Assembly: GCA_009695465.1 (NCBI GenBank)
Contig: SIAW01000010.1
Location: 1 to 41,828 of the forward strand
DNA from: Pedosphaera sp.
GTDB lineage: Bacteria; Verrucomicrobiota; Verrucomicrobiia; Limisphaerales; UBA1100
DNA: 41,828 bases
Reading direction: 5' to 3'
The notes beneath the pieces are model-generated. The model did no database searches. It had not been told where the DNA came from and was given only the letters and a program-made list of their open reading frames with translations. Within the stretch, counting starts at the first letter, position 1. Every line of letters begins with the position of its first letter. Shown here piece after piece: positions 33,242-41,828 of this stretch. Made by a program: the position numbers and the translations under genes.

Positions 33242-35440
33242 TCAGCGATTAAAGATGAATTCCAGCGAGTTGAGCAGTGACCAGGCCAGATCCTCCGCAG
33301 CTTGCCGACGCTGGAACCTGCGGCTGCCTAGAAATTCCAGCGCAAAATCTTTTTCCTCTCGCGATGGAAAGCGGCTGAAGAAGGAGAGGTACAACTCATC
33401 GGCCAACTGCGCGTCATCGGCCAACGTCGTTTCCAACCGCGCCACATGACCGGCCTCGTGCGCGATTTTGGCGTGGATGGACGGCGCGTTCATCAGATGC
33501 AGCACCTGCGAAATGCTGGCACCGGTACTGCGTTCGCATTCGCAGGCGGTGATGCGCGATGGCCGGCCAAAGAGTTTCAGGAAATAATGCTGCACTTGGC
33601 TGTCCCACAATTGCACGGCGCGCTGGCCCACCGGGGTGCCGGCAAATTTCTCGGGGATGCCGGTCGTGTCGCAGACCGCGTCCATCAACACCTCGGCGGG
33701 CATGCGGCGGAAAAGTGCGCGGGAATAGTTTTGGTCGTCCGCCTCATTGGTCGCGTTGGGCCGCGAGGAAAGCTGGTAGGTGCGCGAGGCGACGATGGTC
33801 CGGATCAACGCCTTGGCGCTGAATTTCTGTTCGCCCAAATGCCGCGCCAACGCGTCGAGCAATTCAGGATTGGTCGGCGGATTGGTGGTGCGCACGTCAT
33901 CCACCGGTTCCACAATGCCGTGCCCCAAAAATTGCGCCCAGATACGATTGGCCATGTTGCGCGCGAACCACGGGTTGGTCGGTGTCGTCATCCAATCGGC
34001 CAACGCGCGGCGACGATCGCCTTCCGCAGTCTCTCCAACTTTGTCTGCCATGACGGTGCCCAGCGGATAAGGAAAGACGGGCTTGCCGGTGCGCGGATGC
34101 GACTGCGCTGTGTCGCCCTCGGCGAACAAGGCTTCCTCCGCAGCTTGCCCTTTGTATTTCACCTGCTGGAAAAATCCGCGCATGCCGTAGTAGTCCTGCT
34201 GCGTCCAGCGATCGAAAGGATGTTGGTGGCACTCCGCGCAGGTGATGCGCACGCCCAAGAAAACCTGCGAGGTCGTGGAGGCCATGTCGCCGGGCTTGGC
34301 GACCACCTTGTAGAAATAGCCCGCGGGTTGCTCGTTCAACATGCCCTCGGCAGTGATCAACTCGCGCGCGAACTGATCCAGTGGTTTGTCAGCGGCGGCG
34401 GAATCATGGATCCACTTGTAATAAGCGCGCGCGTTTTTGTGGCCCAACGCCAGGCGATCCACGCGCAGCAGATCCGCCCATTTCAACGCCCACAGATCCG
34501 CGTACTCTGGGCGCGCCAATAATTCCTCGACCAGTTGCGCGCGTTTGCCCGCCGCTTTGCTTTCCAGAAAACGCCGCGCCTCCGCAGCGGTCGGAAGTTT
34601 GCCGATGATGTCCAGATACACTCGGCGCAAGTACTCAGAGTCATCGGCCATTTCCGACGGATGCACATTGAGACGCTGCAGTTGTTTGTCCACCAGCGTG
34701 TCGATGAAATTATGGACAGGCCGCTGCGGAAACGGTCCTGACTTTTGCGGCTGCGGCACCAACGCGTGAAACACTCCCACGCTGCCGTGATAACGCGCCA
34801 TGATCGTGGACTGCCCCACCGCCCGCCCCGTGGTGACGTGGCCGGTGTCGTTCACGTTGCTCATGACGGAGTTGTTGGAGTGGAACACCGAGAGCCACGT
34901 GACATCCTCAGTGCGGCCATCAGCGTATTCGGCCAGCACCTTCAATTGCACCTGCGCATCAAACGGCATCGTCTGCCGTCCCGGCTCCAGGCGCAGTCGC
35001 GTCAATTCCGGGCGCACGCCCGACGTATAAACCAGTCCGCCAGCGATCCAATCCCGCAACAGCGCGTACTCGCGCGAAGTCTTGGCCATGCGCACACCGC
35101 CGCCGTGCCCGACCTCGCCGCTGCTCTTGCGCAGCAACAAACTATTTTCCGGTGCAGCAGGCGAGACGCGGCGTCCGCGACTTTCCTGCAGCAGCGACGC
35201 AAAGTCCGCTTCCGGATCATTGCCAAACACGGAGAGCTTAAAACCATTCTGCCCATCCGCCTTGCCGTGACAGGCGGAACCGTTGCAACCAAACCGGCTG
35301 AGCACCGGCACCACGTCATGCAGAAAATCAACGGTCGGCGGCGCAGCGGGGGCCGCCTCCACCAGCGCCAGCAATGGGCCGCAGCAGAGCAGCAACGCCA
35401 AACGCAGGCAATGGCTTCGGTAAGTTAGGGTTGGAATCAT
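33242..35440 (-). CDS. DUF1549/DUF1553 surface protein with two haem-type motifs
   Basis: Encodes 732 residues from the ATG at 35440 (a GTG at 35449 is in frame). A signal peptide (~1-30) leads to a cytochrome-like segment with C52-x4-C57-H58. Residues ~145-230 resemble a bacterial Ig-like (BIG_2) domain. DUF1549 spans ~245-450 and includes a standard CXXCH at 401-405 (CAECHQHPFDRW). DUF1553 spans ~475-730, with NRIWAQFLGHGIVEP and CECER at 633-637. The CXXCH could bind haem c; the CX4CH is an unusual variant. The family is greatly expanded in planctomycetes and Verrucomicrobia and its function is unknown. It is first in the operon with DUF1501 and PPC proteins. Confidence 0.9.
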   Translation of the reverse strand: MIPTLTYRSHCLRLALLLCCGPLLALVEAAPAAPPTVDFLHDVVPVLSRFGCNGSACHGKADGQNGFKLSVFGNDPEADFASLLQESRGRRVSPAAPENSLLLRKSSGEVGHGGGVRMAKTSREYALLRDWIAGGLVYTSGVRPELTRLRLEPGRQTMPFDAQVQLKVLAEYADGRTEDVTWLSVFHSNNSVMSNVNDTGHVTTGRAVGQSTIMARYHGSVGVFHALVPQPQKSGPFPQRPVHNFIDTLVDKQLQRLNVHPSEMADDSEYLRRVYLDIIGKLPTAAEARRFLESKAAGKRAQLVEELLARPEYADLWALKWADLLRVDRLALGHKNARAYYKWIHDSAAADKPLDQFARELITAEGMLNEQPAGYFYKVVAKPGDMASTTSQVFLGVRITCAECHQHPFDRWTQQDYYGMRGFFQQVKYKGQAAEEALFAEGDTAQSHPRTGKPVFPYPLGTVMADKVGETAEGDRRRALADWMTTPTNPWFARNMANRIWAQFLGHGIVEPVDDVRTTNPPTNPELLDALARHLGEQKFSAKALIRTIVASRTYQLSSRPNATNEADDQNYSRALFRRMPAEVLMDAVCDTTGIPEKFAGTPVGQRAVQLWDSQVQHYFLKLFGRPSRITACECERSTGASISQVLHLMNAPSIHAKIAHEAGHVARLETTLADDAQLADELYLSFFSRFPSREEKDFALEFLGSRRFQRRQAAEDLAWSLLNSLEFIFNR

Positions 35441-35551
35441 GTTGGGCACAGTCCCGTCGCGCCAGTTTCGACGTTGCCGCGAGAAAATCCATGCAAATTA
35501 CTTTGCGCAGGTTGCAAGTTGTCCGCTCAAGTTTTCCCTGAAAATGCCGAT

Positions 35552-35579
35552 TTGATACTGAGCCATGTGCGGCTAGTCT
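35552..35579 (+). promoter_or_regulatory. Possible efflux-operon promoter
   Basis: TTGATA (35552-35557), a 16-bp spacer and TAGTCT (35574-35579). The predicted start falls inside the inverted repeat that follows. Unlike other genes here the leader would be about 195 nt. Confidence 0.35.
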
Positions 35580-35602
35580 GGCATTCGTTTCAAGCGAATG
35601 CC
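35580..35602. promoter_or_regulatory. Perfect inverted repeat, possible operator
   Basis: GGCATTCG (35580-35587) and CGAATGCC (35595-35602) are exact complements around a 7-bp centre. They lie directly after a -10-like hexamer, as a repressor operator would. No T-run follows, so a terminator is unlikely. No regulator gene is adjacent. Confidence 0.45.
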
Positions 35603-35780
35603 CGGACACGGACGATTGAAACAAAAGGACACCACGACGCGTATTCTGGCTGTGCCGAAAAGTTCTCCGCGCCGCGTGGCCACAAGGCGCTGCGCTGCGG
35701 CAATTGAAAGTGTTTGTGCGGACGCGGGCCAAGCTGGCGGCCGTGCATCGTCTTTTTTGGCAACAAAGAATCGCGGACCC

Positions 35781-37205
35781 ATGCGCGTTCACGGATTGAT
35801 TTTGGTGCTGCTCACGGCCTGCCGGCTTCCGCTGGCCGAACGCGCGGAGCCTGCCCTTGATGTGCCGGCCACTTGGCGAGCCGCGAGCGCATCCACCAAT
35901 GCACTGCTCACCGATTGGTGGCGGCAATTTGGCAGCGCGGAGATTGATGCTCTCGTCACCGAAGCGCTGGGCAGCAGTCCCAATCTGCAGGCCGCAGCGG
36001 CGCGCGTCGAGCAGTCGCGATTGCGCGCGCAGTTGGCCGGCGCGGAGTTGTTGCCGCAGGTCAATGTCTCGCTGGATGGAAGCCGGCAGCAAAATAATTT
36101 CATCGGGCTGCCCATCCCCGGCAGTTCCGGCGGCGTGTTGACCTCGCGTGCCACGACCTATCGCCTGTCGCTGGCCACCAGTTGGGAACTGGATTTGTGG
36201 GGGCGAATCCGCGCCGGCCAATTTGCCGCGCTGGCGGATGGCGAAGCCGCGCGCGCAGACTTGGAAGGCGCGCGCCAATCACTGGCCGCACAGACGGTGA
36301 AAGCGTGGACGGCGCTGACCGAGGCTCGCCAGCAATTCAATTTGGTGCAGACCAATCTGGTCATCGCGCAGGCCAGCGCGCAACAGGCGCAACTGCGATT
36401 TGAACTGGGCGTGCGGCCCGCGCTGGAGATGCGCATGGCGCAGGCCAATCTGGAACTCATCCGCGCGCAGCAGGAACAATGGAGTGCCGTTACCGCGACG
36501 GCGCAGCGGCAATTGGAATTGTTGCTGGGCCGCTATCCGCGGGGCGCTATCGTGGGAGCTACACAATGGCCGGAGCCGCTGAAGCCGGTGCCGGCGGGAC
36601 TTCCTTCCGAACTCCTTGCGCGCCGTCCGGACATTGTTGCCGCACGTCTGCGCCTGTTGGCCGGTGACGCGCGCGTGGTGGAAGCCAAGGCGGGATTGTA
36701 TCCGCAATTTAGCCTCACCGCATCCACCGGCACCACCAGTCCGGAGTTGGGCAAGTTGCTCGACAACGATCTGAAGGTTTGGGCGCTCGGTGCCAATCTG
36801 CTGCAGCCGGTGTTTAATGGTGGCCGACTGCGCACCCATGTTGAATTGAAACAGGCGCAAGTCGCCGAGGCAGTGGCGAGCTATCGCGCTGTGGTGTTGA
36901 ACGCCTTTGCCGAAGTGGAAACGGCGCTGGCAACCGAAGGGCTGTGGGCGCAGCGCGAATCCAAATTGGCGGCAGCCATTGCGCAGGCACAGGAAGCCCT
37001 GCGCTTGGCGGACGATCGTTACACGCGCGGGTTGGAACCGCTGCTGACAGTCTTGGAAGCGCAGCGGCGAGTGTCCGATGCCCAAGCGCAGCACGTTGCC
37101 GTGCGGCGGGTGCGGTTGGAAAATCGAGTCAACTTTCACCTCGCGCTGGGCGGTGGTTTTGCAGTGCGTCCAGCAGAAATAATTTCACAAGAGGCACAGC
37201 GATGA
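35781..37205 (+). CDS. Outer membrane efflux lipoprotein (NodT/OprM family)
   Basis: Encodes 474 residues from the ATG at 35781. The in-frame 61 codons upstream lack a signal and run into the inverted repeat. The start MRVHGLILVLLTAC has a lipobox with C14 as the likely lipidated residue. Two OEP repeats follow, each with long coiled-coil helices: DWWRQFGSAEIDALVTEAL and SSPNLQAAAARVEQSR at the first, and LRRRPDI-type LARRPDIVAARLRL with PQFSLTASTG at the second. It forms the trimeric outer-membrane channel of an RND pump. The stop overlaps the adaptor ATG (ATGA). Substrates are not predictable. Confidence 0.92.
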   Translation: MRVHGLILVLLTACRLPLAERAEPALDVPATWRAASASTNALLTDWWRQFGSAEIDALVTEALGSSPNLQAAAARVEQSRLRAQLAGAELLPQVNVSLDGSRQQNNFIGLPIPGSSGGVLTSRATTYRLSLATSWELDLWGRIRAGQFAALADGEAARADLEGARQSLAAQTVKAWTALTEARQQFNLVQTNLVIAQASAQQAQLRFELGVRPALEMRMAQANLELIRAQQEQWSAVTATAQRQLELLLGRYPRGAIVGATQWPEPLKPVPAGLPSELLARRPDIVAARLRLLAGDARVVEAKAGLYPQFSLTASTGTTSPELGKLLDNDLKVWALGANLLQPVFNGGRLRTHVELKQAQVAEAVASYRAVVLNAFAEVETALATEGLWAQRESKLAAAIAQAQEALRLADDRYTRGLEPLLTVLEAQRRVSDAQAQHVAVRRVRLENRVNFHLALGGGFAVRPAEIISQEAQR

Positions 37206-38443
37206 TCCGGCGCGTGTTGCAAATTGTGTTGCCGCTGGTGGCGCTGGCGTTGGCGGGGCTGTGCGCGAGTTGGTTGTTGCACCATCGCAAGACTGTCGTC
37301 GCGCTGCCGGCTGAACGGTTTCGTCCGCGCATCGTGTTGATGCCCGCCAAAACGAGCGACTACCACCCCGTCATCCGCTCGCAAGGCACGGTGACGCCGC
37401 GCACCGAGATGGGGTTGACGCCCGAAGTTTCCGGGCGCGTGCAGTGGGCGAGTGAGGCGCTGGTCGTGGGCGGGCATTTTGCGGAAGGCGACCCGCTGGT
37501 GCGGTTGGATGACACGGACTACACGCTGGCGATGGCAGGCTCGCGCGCGGCGATGACCAACGCGGTGGCGCAGATGACGCAGGCTTCGGCGCGGTTTGAA
37601 CTGGAAAGCGCGGAGGCCGAGGCGGCGCGTGCTGAATGGAAGTTGCTGGGCAAGTCCGGCGAGCCGCCCGCGTTGTCATTGCGCCAGCCGCAATTAAAAG
37701 AGGCGCGTGCGGCGTTCAACGCCGCGCGTGCTGGCTACGATTCGGGACTGGCCGCGTTGACACAGGCATCCAACAACGTCGCGCGCTGCGAGTTGAAGGC
37801 TCCGTTCACCGGTCGTGTCGCGGCCAAGACGGTGGTGGCCGGCCATTTTGCAGCGGCGGGCATGGTGCTGGCGCGTCTGCAGCCGGTGGATATTGCGGAG
37901 GTGCGCCTGCCGCTGGCGCTGGGAGATTTTCAGCACTTGGAATTGCCGAATGCTTTTGCGGGAGGCACGAATGTCGTGGACGGGCCGCGGGTGATATTGC
38001 GCGCCACGCACGCGGGAGCGACGGGCCAGTGGCAGGGGCGGATCATCCGCACGGAAGGCGAAGTGAATCCGGGCACGCGCATGATGTCCGTCGTTGTCGC
38101 GTTGCCCGATCCGTACGGCCGCGAGTTGGGCGCGACCAACGCGGTGCTGAGCTTCGGTGGATTTGTGCGCGCAGAAATCCTAGCCCGTCCGCTGCGCAAT
38201 GTAGTGGTGCTGCCGGCGACGGCGTTGCGCGAAAGCAAAACCGGCGATGAAGTGTATCTGCTCTCGGGCACCAACCAACTGCGCGCGCGGCCGGTGACGG
38301 TGGCGTGGCGCGCACGGCATGAGGTGGCGATCGGCGAAGGATTGCAGGCGGGCGATCAAGTCTGCCTGTCGGAGTTGGAAACGTTTGAGGACGGCATGGA
38401 GGTGATCATCGTGCCGCCTTCCAAAATGGAGCCGGCGCCATGA
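37202..38443 (+). CDS. RND efflux periplasmic adaptor (membrane fusion protein)
   Basis: Encodes 413 residues from the ATG at 37202, which overlaps the channel gene stop and has AGAGG a few bases upstream as ribosome site. An N-terminal membrane anchor (LQIVLPLVALALAGLCASWLL) is followed by a split biotinyl/lipoyl-like domain (GRVQWASEALVVGGHFAEGDPLVRLD and ELKAPFTGRVAAKTVVAGHFAAAG). A short alpha-helical hairpin lies between these, rich in Ala/Glu. Beta-barrel and membrane-proximal domains complete it (PATALRESKTGDEVYLL). It bridges pump and outer membrane channel. The stop overlaps the pump ATG by 4 nt. Confidence 0.92.
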   Translation: MIRRVLQIVLPLVALALAGLCASWLLHHRKTVVALPAERFRPRIVLMPAKTSDYHPVIRSQGTVTPRTEMGLTPEVSGRVQWASEALVVGGHFAEGDPLVRLDDTDYTLAMAGSRAAMTNAVAQMTQASARFELESAEAEAARAEWKLLGKSGEPPALSLRQPQLKEARAAFNAARAGYDSGLAALTQASNNVARCELKAPFTGRVAAKTVVAGHFAAAGMVLARLQPVDIAEVRLPLALGDFQHLELPNAFAGGTNVVDGPRVILRATHAGATGQWQGRIIRTEGEVNPGTRMMSVVVALPDPYGRELGATNAVLSFGGFVRAEILARPLRNVVVLPATALRESKTGDEVYLLSGTNQLRARPVTVAWRARHEVAIGEGLQAGDQVCLSELETFEDGMEVIIVPPSKMEPAP

Positions 38444-41400
38444 CGCAGGTGATCGCTTGGTTCGCGCGCAATCGGGTGGCGGCCAATCTGCTCACGGGCT
38501 TCTTCATCGTGGCGGGTCTGTTTGCGCTGCCGAACATCAAGCGCGAGGTCTTCCCGGAATTTAATTCCAACTGGGTGATCGTGCAGGTGCCTTATCCCGG
38601 CGCCGCTCCGGAAGAGACGGAGGTCGCCTTGTGCGCGCGCGTGGAAGAGGCGGTGCTGGCCATCGAGGGCGTGAAGCAGGTGGTGTCCACGGCGGCGGAA
38701 TCGGTCGGCATCGTGGCGATTGAACTTTTCCCGGAGGCGGACACGCAGAAATTTCTGCACGATGTCAAAACGAAGGTGGACGCCATCGAGACTTTTCCTG
38801 CCGAAGCGGAGAAGCCCGTGGTGAGCGAGATCATCGTCCGCAAACAGGTCATCAACGTGGCCGTCAGCGGCAACGTGAGCGAGCGGGAGTTGAAGCGCGC
38901 GGGCGAGCGGGTACGCGATGAACTGCTCGCGCTGCCGGGCGTCACGCAGGTGGAGTTGGCCAACATGCGCCCGTACGAGGTCGCGATTGAACTCAGCGAA
39001 GATCGGATGCGCGAGTACGGACTGACGTTCGATGAGGTGGCGGCGGCGGTGCGGCAAGGCTCGCTGGATTTGCCCGGCGGCATGTTGCGCACGCACGGCG
39101 GAGAGATTCTTTTGCGCGCCAAGACGCAGGCGTACACGCGCGCGGACTTCGAGAAATTGCCCGTGCGGACCCACACCGATGGCAGTCGGTTGACGCTGGG
39201 GCAGGTGGCCAATGTGGTGGATGGATTTGCGGAGACCGATCTGGCGTCGCGCTTCGATGGCAAGCCCGCGGTGTTGGTGCGCGTGTTCCGCGTGGGCGAC
39301 CAAAGCGCGCTGGAGATCGCGCAGGTTGTCAAAGACTACGTCACCTCGGCTGGCCCGCGCATGTCAGCGGGCATCACGCTGGGCACGTGGCAGGACGACT
39401 CCACTTACCTGCGCAGTCGCCTCGGGCTTCTGTTGCGCGATGGTTGGGGCGGCTTGATGTTGGTGTTCGCGTCGCTCGCGTTGTTCTTGCGATTCCGCGT
39501 GGCGTGCTGGGTGGCGTTCGGCATCCCGGTGGCCTTCATGGCGATGCTGTGGTTGATGCCGATTATGGATGTCTCCATCAACCTCATCACGCTCTTCGCG
39601 TTCATCGTCGTGCTGGGCATCTTGGTGGATGACGCGATTGTGTTCGGCGAAAATATTTACACGCACCAACAACGCTACGGACCGGGTGTGGAGACCACCG
39701 TCAATGCTGCGATGGAAGTCGCGATGCCCGTGGTGTTCGGCGTGTTGACGACCGTGGCGGCCTTCGTGCCGCTGCTTTTTCTGGAAGGCAACACGGGAAA
39801 AATCCTGCGCTACATCCCGCTCATCGTGATCCCGATGTTGCTGATTTCGCTGGTGGAATGTCTGTGCTGTCTGCCCGCGCATCTGCGGGACATGCCCGAC
39901 ACGCGCAGCGTGCAGCAACGTCCAGGGATCGGCGGTTGGTGGGCGCGCTTTCAAACGTGGTTCGCCGACGGCGCAGAGCGGATGATCGTGCGCCTGTACG
40001 AACCGTTGCTGGAAACGTGCCTGCGCTGGCGTTACCTCGCGGTGTCACTCGGACTGGCCGCGCTCATCATCACGGTAGCGGCCTATGCCGGAGGGCATTT
40101 CCGGTTTGTGTTCTTTCCCAATGTGGAAGGCGACAACGTGGCGGCGTGGGTGTCTTTCCCCCGCGGCACCTCGGTGGAGACCACGCAAGCTGCGGTGTCA
40201 AAACTGGAAGAGGCCGCCCAGAAAGTGCGCCGCGACATCGCCGCCGAGGGCGTGGATGGCACCAACATCTTCCGCCATTTTCTGACCACGGTGGGACACC
40301 AGCCTTTCCGCATGGAATCGGAACGGGCCGGTGGCAACTGGGGCAACGACCATGTTGGCGGGCACAATGGCGAGGTGCACATCGAGACGGCACCGGCGGA
40401 GGAACGCACTCTTTCCAGCACCGCCATTGCTCAACGTTGGCGCGCGGCGACGGGCGAAATTCCCGGTGCTACAGAACAGGGATTCAGCGCCTCCATTTTT
40501 TCTGCGGGCAAACCCATCAACATCCGGCTGAGTGGTCCGGACATGCTCACGCTGCAACGCGCGTCCGCGGATTTGAAGCAGCGCCTGTCCGCCTACAGCG
40601 ACGTGCAGGACATCGCCGACACGTTTCAGATGGGCAAACGCGAGATCCAAGTGCGCCTGAGCCCCGATGCGGAGTGGTTGGGGTTGCGCGAGGCGGACTT
40701 GGCGCGGCAAGTGCGGCAGGCTTTTTACGGCGAGGAAGCCCAGCGCCTCCAACGCAACCGCGACGACGTGCGCGTGATGGTGCGTTATCCACCGGAGCAA
40801 CGCCGTTCGACTTTTGATCTGCGCGACATGCACGTGCGATTGGCTGACGGTCGCCACGTGCCGTTGTCCGAAGTGGCGTCGCTGGAGCAGGGGCGCGGTT
40901 ACGCCAACATCCGCCGCGTGGACGGCCGCCGTTCCGTCTCCGTCACCGCCGATGTGGACACGAGCAAAGTGGAGCCCGACACCCTCATCGCCAAACTGCG
41001 CGAGCACGATTTGCCCGCGCTGTTGGAGGCGCATCCGGGACTGCAATATTCTTTTGAAGGCGCGCGGCAGGACCAGGAGAAGACGCTGAGCAGCATGCTG
41101 CGCGCGTACATGATCGCCATCGTGCTCATCTACGCGCTGCTGGCCATCCCGCTGCAATCTTACCTGCAACCGTTCATCGTGATGAGCGCCATCCCGCTGG
41201 GACTCATCGGCGCGGTGCTGGGCCATCTCATTTTGGGGATGGACCTGACGGTGCTCTCCATCTTCGGCATGGTCGCGCTGACGGGCGTTACCGTGAACGA
41301 CAGCCTCGTGATGGTGGACTTCGTCAATCGCAACCGCGAAAAATATCCCAGCCTCTTGGAGGCCGTGCGCGTGAGCGGCGTCGCGCGTTTCCGCGCCATC

Positions 41401-41655
41401 ATGCTCAACTCGCTGACGACATTCGTGGGCGTGGCGCCGCTGGTGTTCTTCGAGAAAAGTGTGCAGGCCAAATTTCTCATCCCCATGGCCGTGTCGCTGG
41501 GCTTTGGCATCATGTTCGCCACCGTGATCACGCTGCTCTTGGTGCCCGCCATCTACTTGATTCAAGAAGACGTACGCAACGCGTGGCGCTGGCTTTACGG
41601 TAGCACGACGCCGGAGACTTCCGCCGAGGCCGCTCCGCAATCGGCCGTGTCCTGA
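38440..41655 (+). CDS. RND-family efflux pump (AcrB-like)
   Basis: Encodes 1071 residues, the normal size for AcrB/MdtB-like transporters. The first TM helix ([21 protein letters not shown]) is followed by a large periplasmic loop with porter subdomains. TM4 carries the proton-relay aspartates in [18 protein letters not shown] (~400-417). The second half repeats the layout, with [19 protein letters not shown] in its TM block. The second periplasmic loop has a Gly/Asn/His-rich segment ([17 protein letters not shown]). The pump is proton-driven; the sequence type suggests a hydrophobic or amphiphilic drug exporter rather than a CusA metal pump, since no Met-rich relay is seen. GGAG 8 bp before the ATG is the ribosome site. 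Confidence 0.95.
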   Translation: MTQVIAWFARNRVAANLLTGFFIVAGLFALPNIKREVFPEFNSNWVIVQVPYPGAAPEETEVALCARVEEAVLAIEGVKQVVSTAAESVGIVAIELFPEADTQKFLHDVKTKVDAIETFPAEAEKPVVSEIIVRKQVINVAVSGNVSERELKRAGERVRDELLALPGVTQVELANMRPYEVAIELSEDRMREYGLTFDEVAAAVRQGSLDLPGGMLRTHGGEILLRAKTQAYTRADFEKLPVRTHTDGSRLTLGQVANVVDGFAETDLASRFDGKPAVLVRVFRVGDQSALEIAQVVKDYVTSAGPRMSAGITLGTWQDDSTYLRSRLGLLLRDGWGGLMLVFASLALFLRFRVACWVAFGIPVAFMAMLWLMPIMDVSINLITLFAFIVVLGILVDDAIVFGENIYTHQQRYGPGVETTVNAAMEVAMPVVFGVLTTVAAFVPLLFLEGNTGKILRYIPLIVIPMLLISLVECLCCLPAHLRDMPDTRSVQQRPGIGGWWARFQTWFADGAERMIVRLYEPLLETCLRWRYLAVSLGLAALIITVAAYAGGHFRFVFFPNVEGDNVAAWVSFPRGTSVETTQAAVSKLEEAAQKVRRDIAAEGVDGTNIFRHFLTTVGHQPFRMESERAGGNWGNDHVGGHNGEVHIETAPAEERTLSSTAIAQRWRAATGEIPGATEQGFSASIFSAGKPINIRLSGPDMLTLQRASADLKQRLSAYSDVQDIADTFQMGKREIQVRLSPDAEWLGLREADLARQVRQAFYGEEAQRLQRNRDDVRVMVRYPPEQRRSTFDLRDMHVRLADGRHVPLSEVASLEQGRGYANIRRVDGRRSVSVTADVDTSKVEPDTLIAKLREHDLPALLEAHPGLQYSFEGARQDQEKTLSSMLRAYMIAIVLIYALLAIPLQSYLQPFIVMSAIPLGLIGAVLGHLILGMDLTVLSIFGMVALTGVTVNDSLVMVDFVNRNREKYPSLLEAVRVSGVARFRAIMLNSLTTFVGVAPLVFFEKSVQAKFLIPMAVSLGFGIMFATVITLLLVPAIYLIQEDVRNAWRWLYGSTTPETSAEAAPQSAVS

Positions 41656-41828
41656 ACGCGCTGCGCAGAACCGCGACACCCGCCTCGTACGCGGACACCT
41701 GATGGCACTCCGCAGGATGGCACTCCGCAGGAGCGGTGAATTTTTCCCTTAACCCTCCGTCCGGTTTTGGGCTAACGTCGCCGGACGTTGTCAGCGGCAA
41801 GCAATCGCCGCCGCGCTATCGCTGAATG
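41656..41828. other. Non-coding end of the window
   Basis: No gene is seen after the pump stop. A weak hairpin (CTCC-GCA-GGAG at 41724-41734) followed by a T5 run (41742-41746) could terminate the efflux transcript poorly. AACGTC-GCCG-GACGTT (41774-41789) is an exact six-base-pair inverted repeat. TTGTCA lies at 41788-41793. The last three bases are ATG, possibly the start of a gene beyond the window. Confidence 0.4.
41703..41732 (+). repeat. 15-bp tandem repeat, two copies
   Basis: ATGGCACTCCGCAGG occurs twice in direct succession. The unit is five codons long, so the frame reads MALRRMALRRSGEFFP before a stop, but there is no sign it is a gene. It may be part of an interspersed genomic repeat. 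Confidence 0.85.

Larger units (their letters stand above)
35441..35780. other. Divergent intergenic region, no gene
   Basis: 340 bp between the DUF1549 gene (minus) and the efflux operon (plus). It contains a perfect inverted repeat at 35580-35602, a promoter-like pair ahead of it, and about 175 bp of leader to the efflux ATG. Short open frames inside have no family features. The base composition is lower in GC in its first half. Confidence 0.6.

Noticed and set aside
35474-35707. 77-codon open frame in the intergenic region
   Set aside because: No ribosome site, no recognisable motif and it covers the promoter-like elements and palindrome.
35598-35780. 61-codon upstream extension of the efflux channel gene
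   Set aside because: It begins inside the inverted repeat and would bury the lipoprotein signal peptide in the middle of the protein.
40198-41679. 493-codon open frame on the minus strand
   Set aside because: It is antisense to the RND pump; long antisense frames are common in GC-rich DNA. Its translation is His/Arg/Gln-rich with no family motif.
41671-41694. CCGCG...CGCGG pairing after the pump stop as a terminator
   Set aside because: Only five base pairs around a 14-base loop, with no T-run following.
1-41828. CRISPR arrays, insertion sequences, prophage genes, toxin-antitoxin or defence systems
   Set aside because: None of the genes shows transposase, integrase, Cas or toxin motifs, and no regularly spaced repeat was seen.

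Overview
The window is a GC-rich, gene-dense bacterial chromosome segment with 36 protein genes (one cut by the left edge) and one tRNA. I see no insertion sequence, prophage, CRISPR array or rRNA. The best guess at the source is Verrucomicrobiota, within the Planctomycetota-Verrucomicrobiota group. The main reason is the operon at 29482-35440, which pairs a DUF1549/DUF1553 protein carrying haem motifs with a Tat-exported DUF1501 protein and a PPC-type surface protein, a set typical of those phyla. The rest is mostly housekeeping metabolism.

Layout. 1-513: end of a trypsin-like protease. 553-5148 (minus): infA, two tandem TlpA-like thioredoxins, thiS, a metallophosphoesterase and thiH. 5264-11373 (plus): a lone parA, a secreted PQQ-type propeller, a flavin reductase, gcvT-gcvH and an exported D-aminoacylase-like amidohydrolase. 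11357-14987 (minus): glcF, glcE and glcD (glycolate oxidase), divergent from a class V aminotransferase (15046-16230, plus). 16205-17280 (minus): tRNA-Ser(CGA) followed 17 nt later by an amidohydrolase gene. 17332-18456 (plus): RNase D. 18460-24274 (minus): a tight six-gene run nadC-birA-coaX-trpA-mannose-1-phosphate guanylyltransferase-rlmI-like. 24326-29481 (plus): msrP, nnrDE, an unrecognised two-TM protein, adk and fmt. 29482-35440 (minus): the DUF1549/DUF1501/PPC operon. 35781-41655 (plus): a complete tripartite RND efflux operon (outer membrane factor, adaptor, pump), translationally coupled throughout. 41656-41828: non-coding, with a 15-bp tandem repeat.

How the genes fit together. GlcDEF would oxidise glycolate to glyoxylate, the adjacent aminotransferase would convert glyoxylate to glycine, and GcvT/GcvH belong to the glycine cleavage system. 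Together they suggest a photorespiration-like C2 salvage route in a heterotroph. The nadC-birA-coaX run links NAD, biotin and CoA metabolism. NnrDE repairs damaged NAD(P)H and MsrP repairs oxidised envelope proteins.

The most interesting non-coding signal is a recurring promoter layout. A TTGTC/TCGACA-like -35 lies 16-17 bp from a TAxxxT -10, which itself sits only about 3-8 nt before the start codon. It is seen at thiH, glcD, the aminotransferase and the PQQ protein, and the same hexamers precede the tRNA. This implies leaderless or nearly leaderless mRNAs. The glcD and aminotransferase promoters are interleaved back to back. All functional calls rest on reading motifs by eye; no database search was run.
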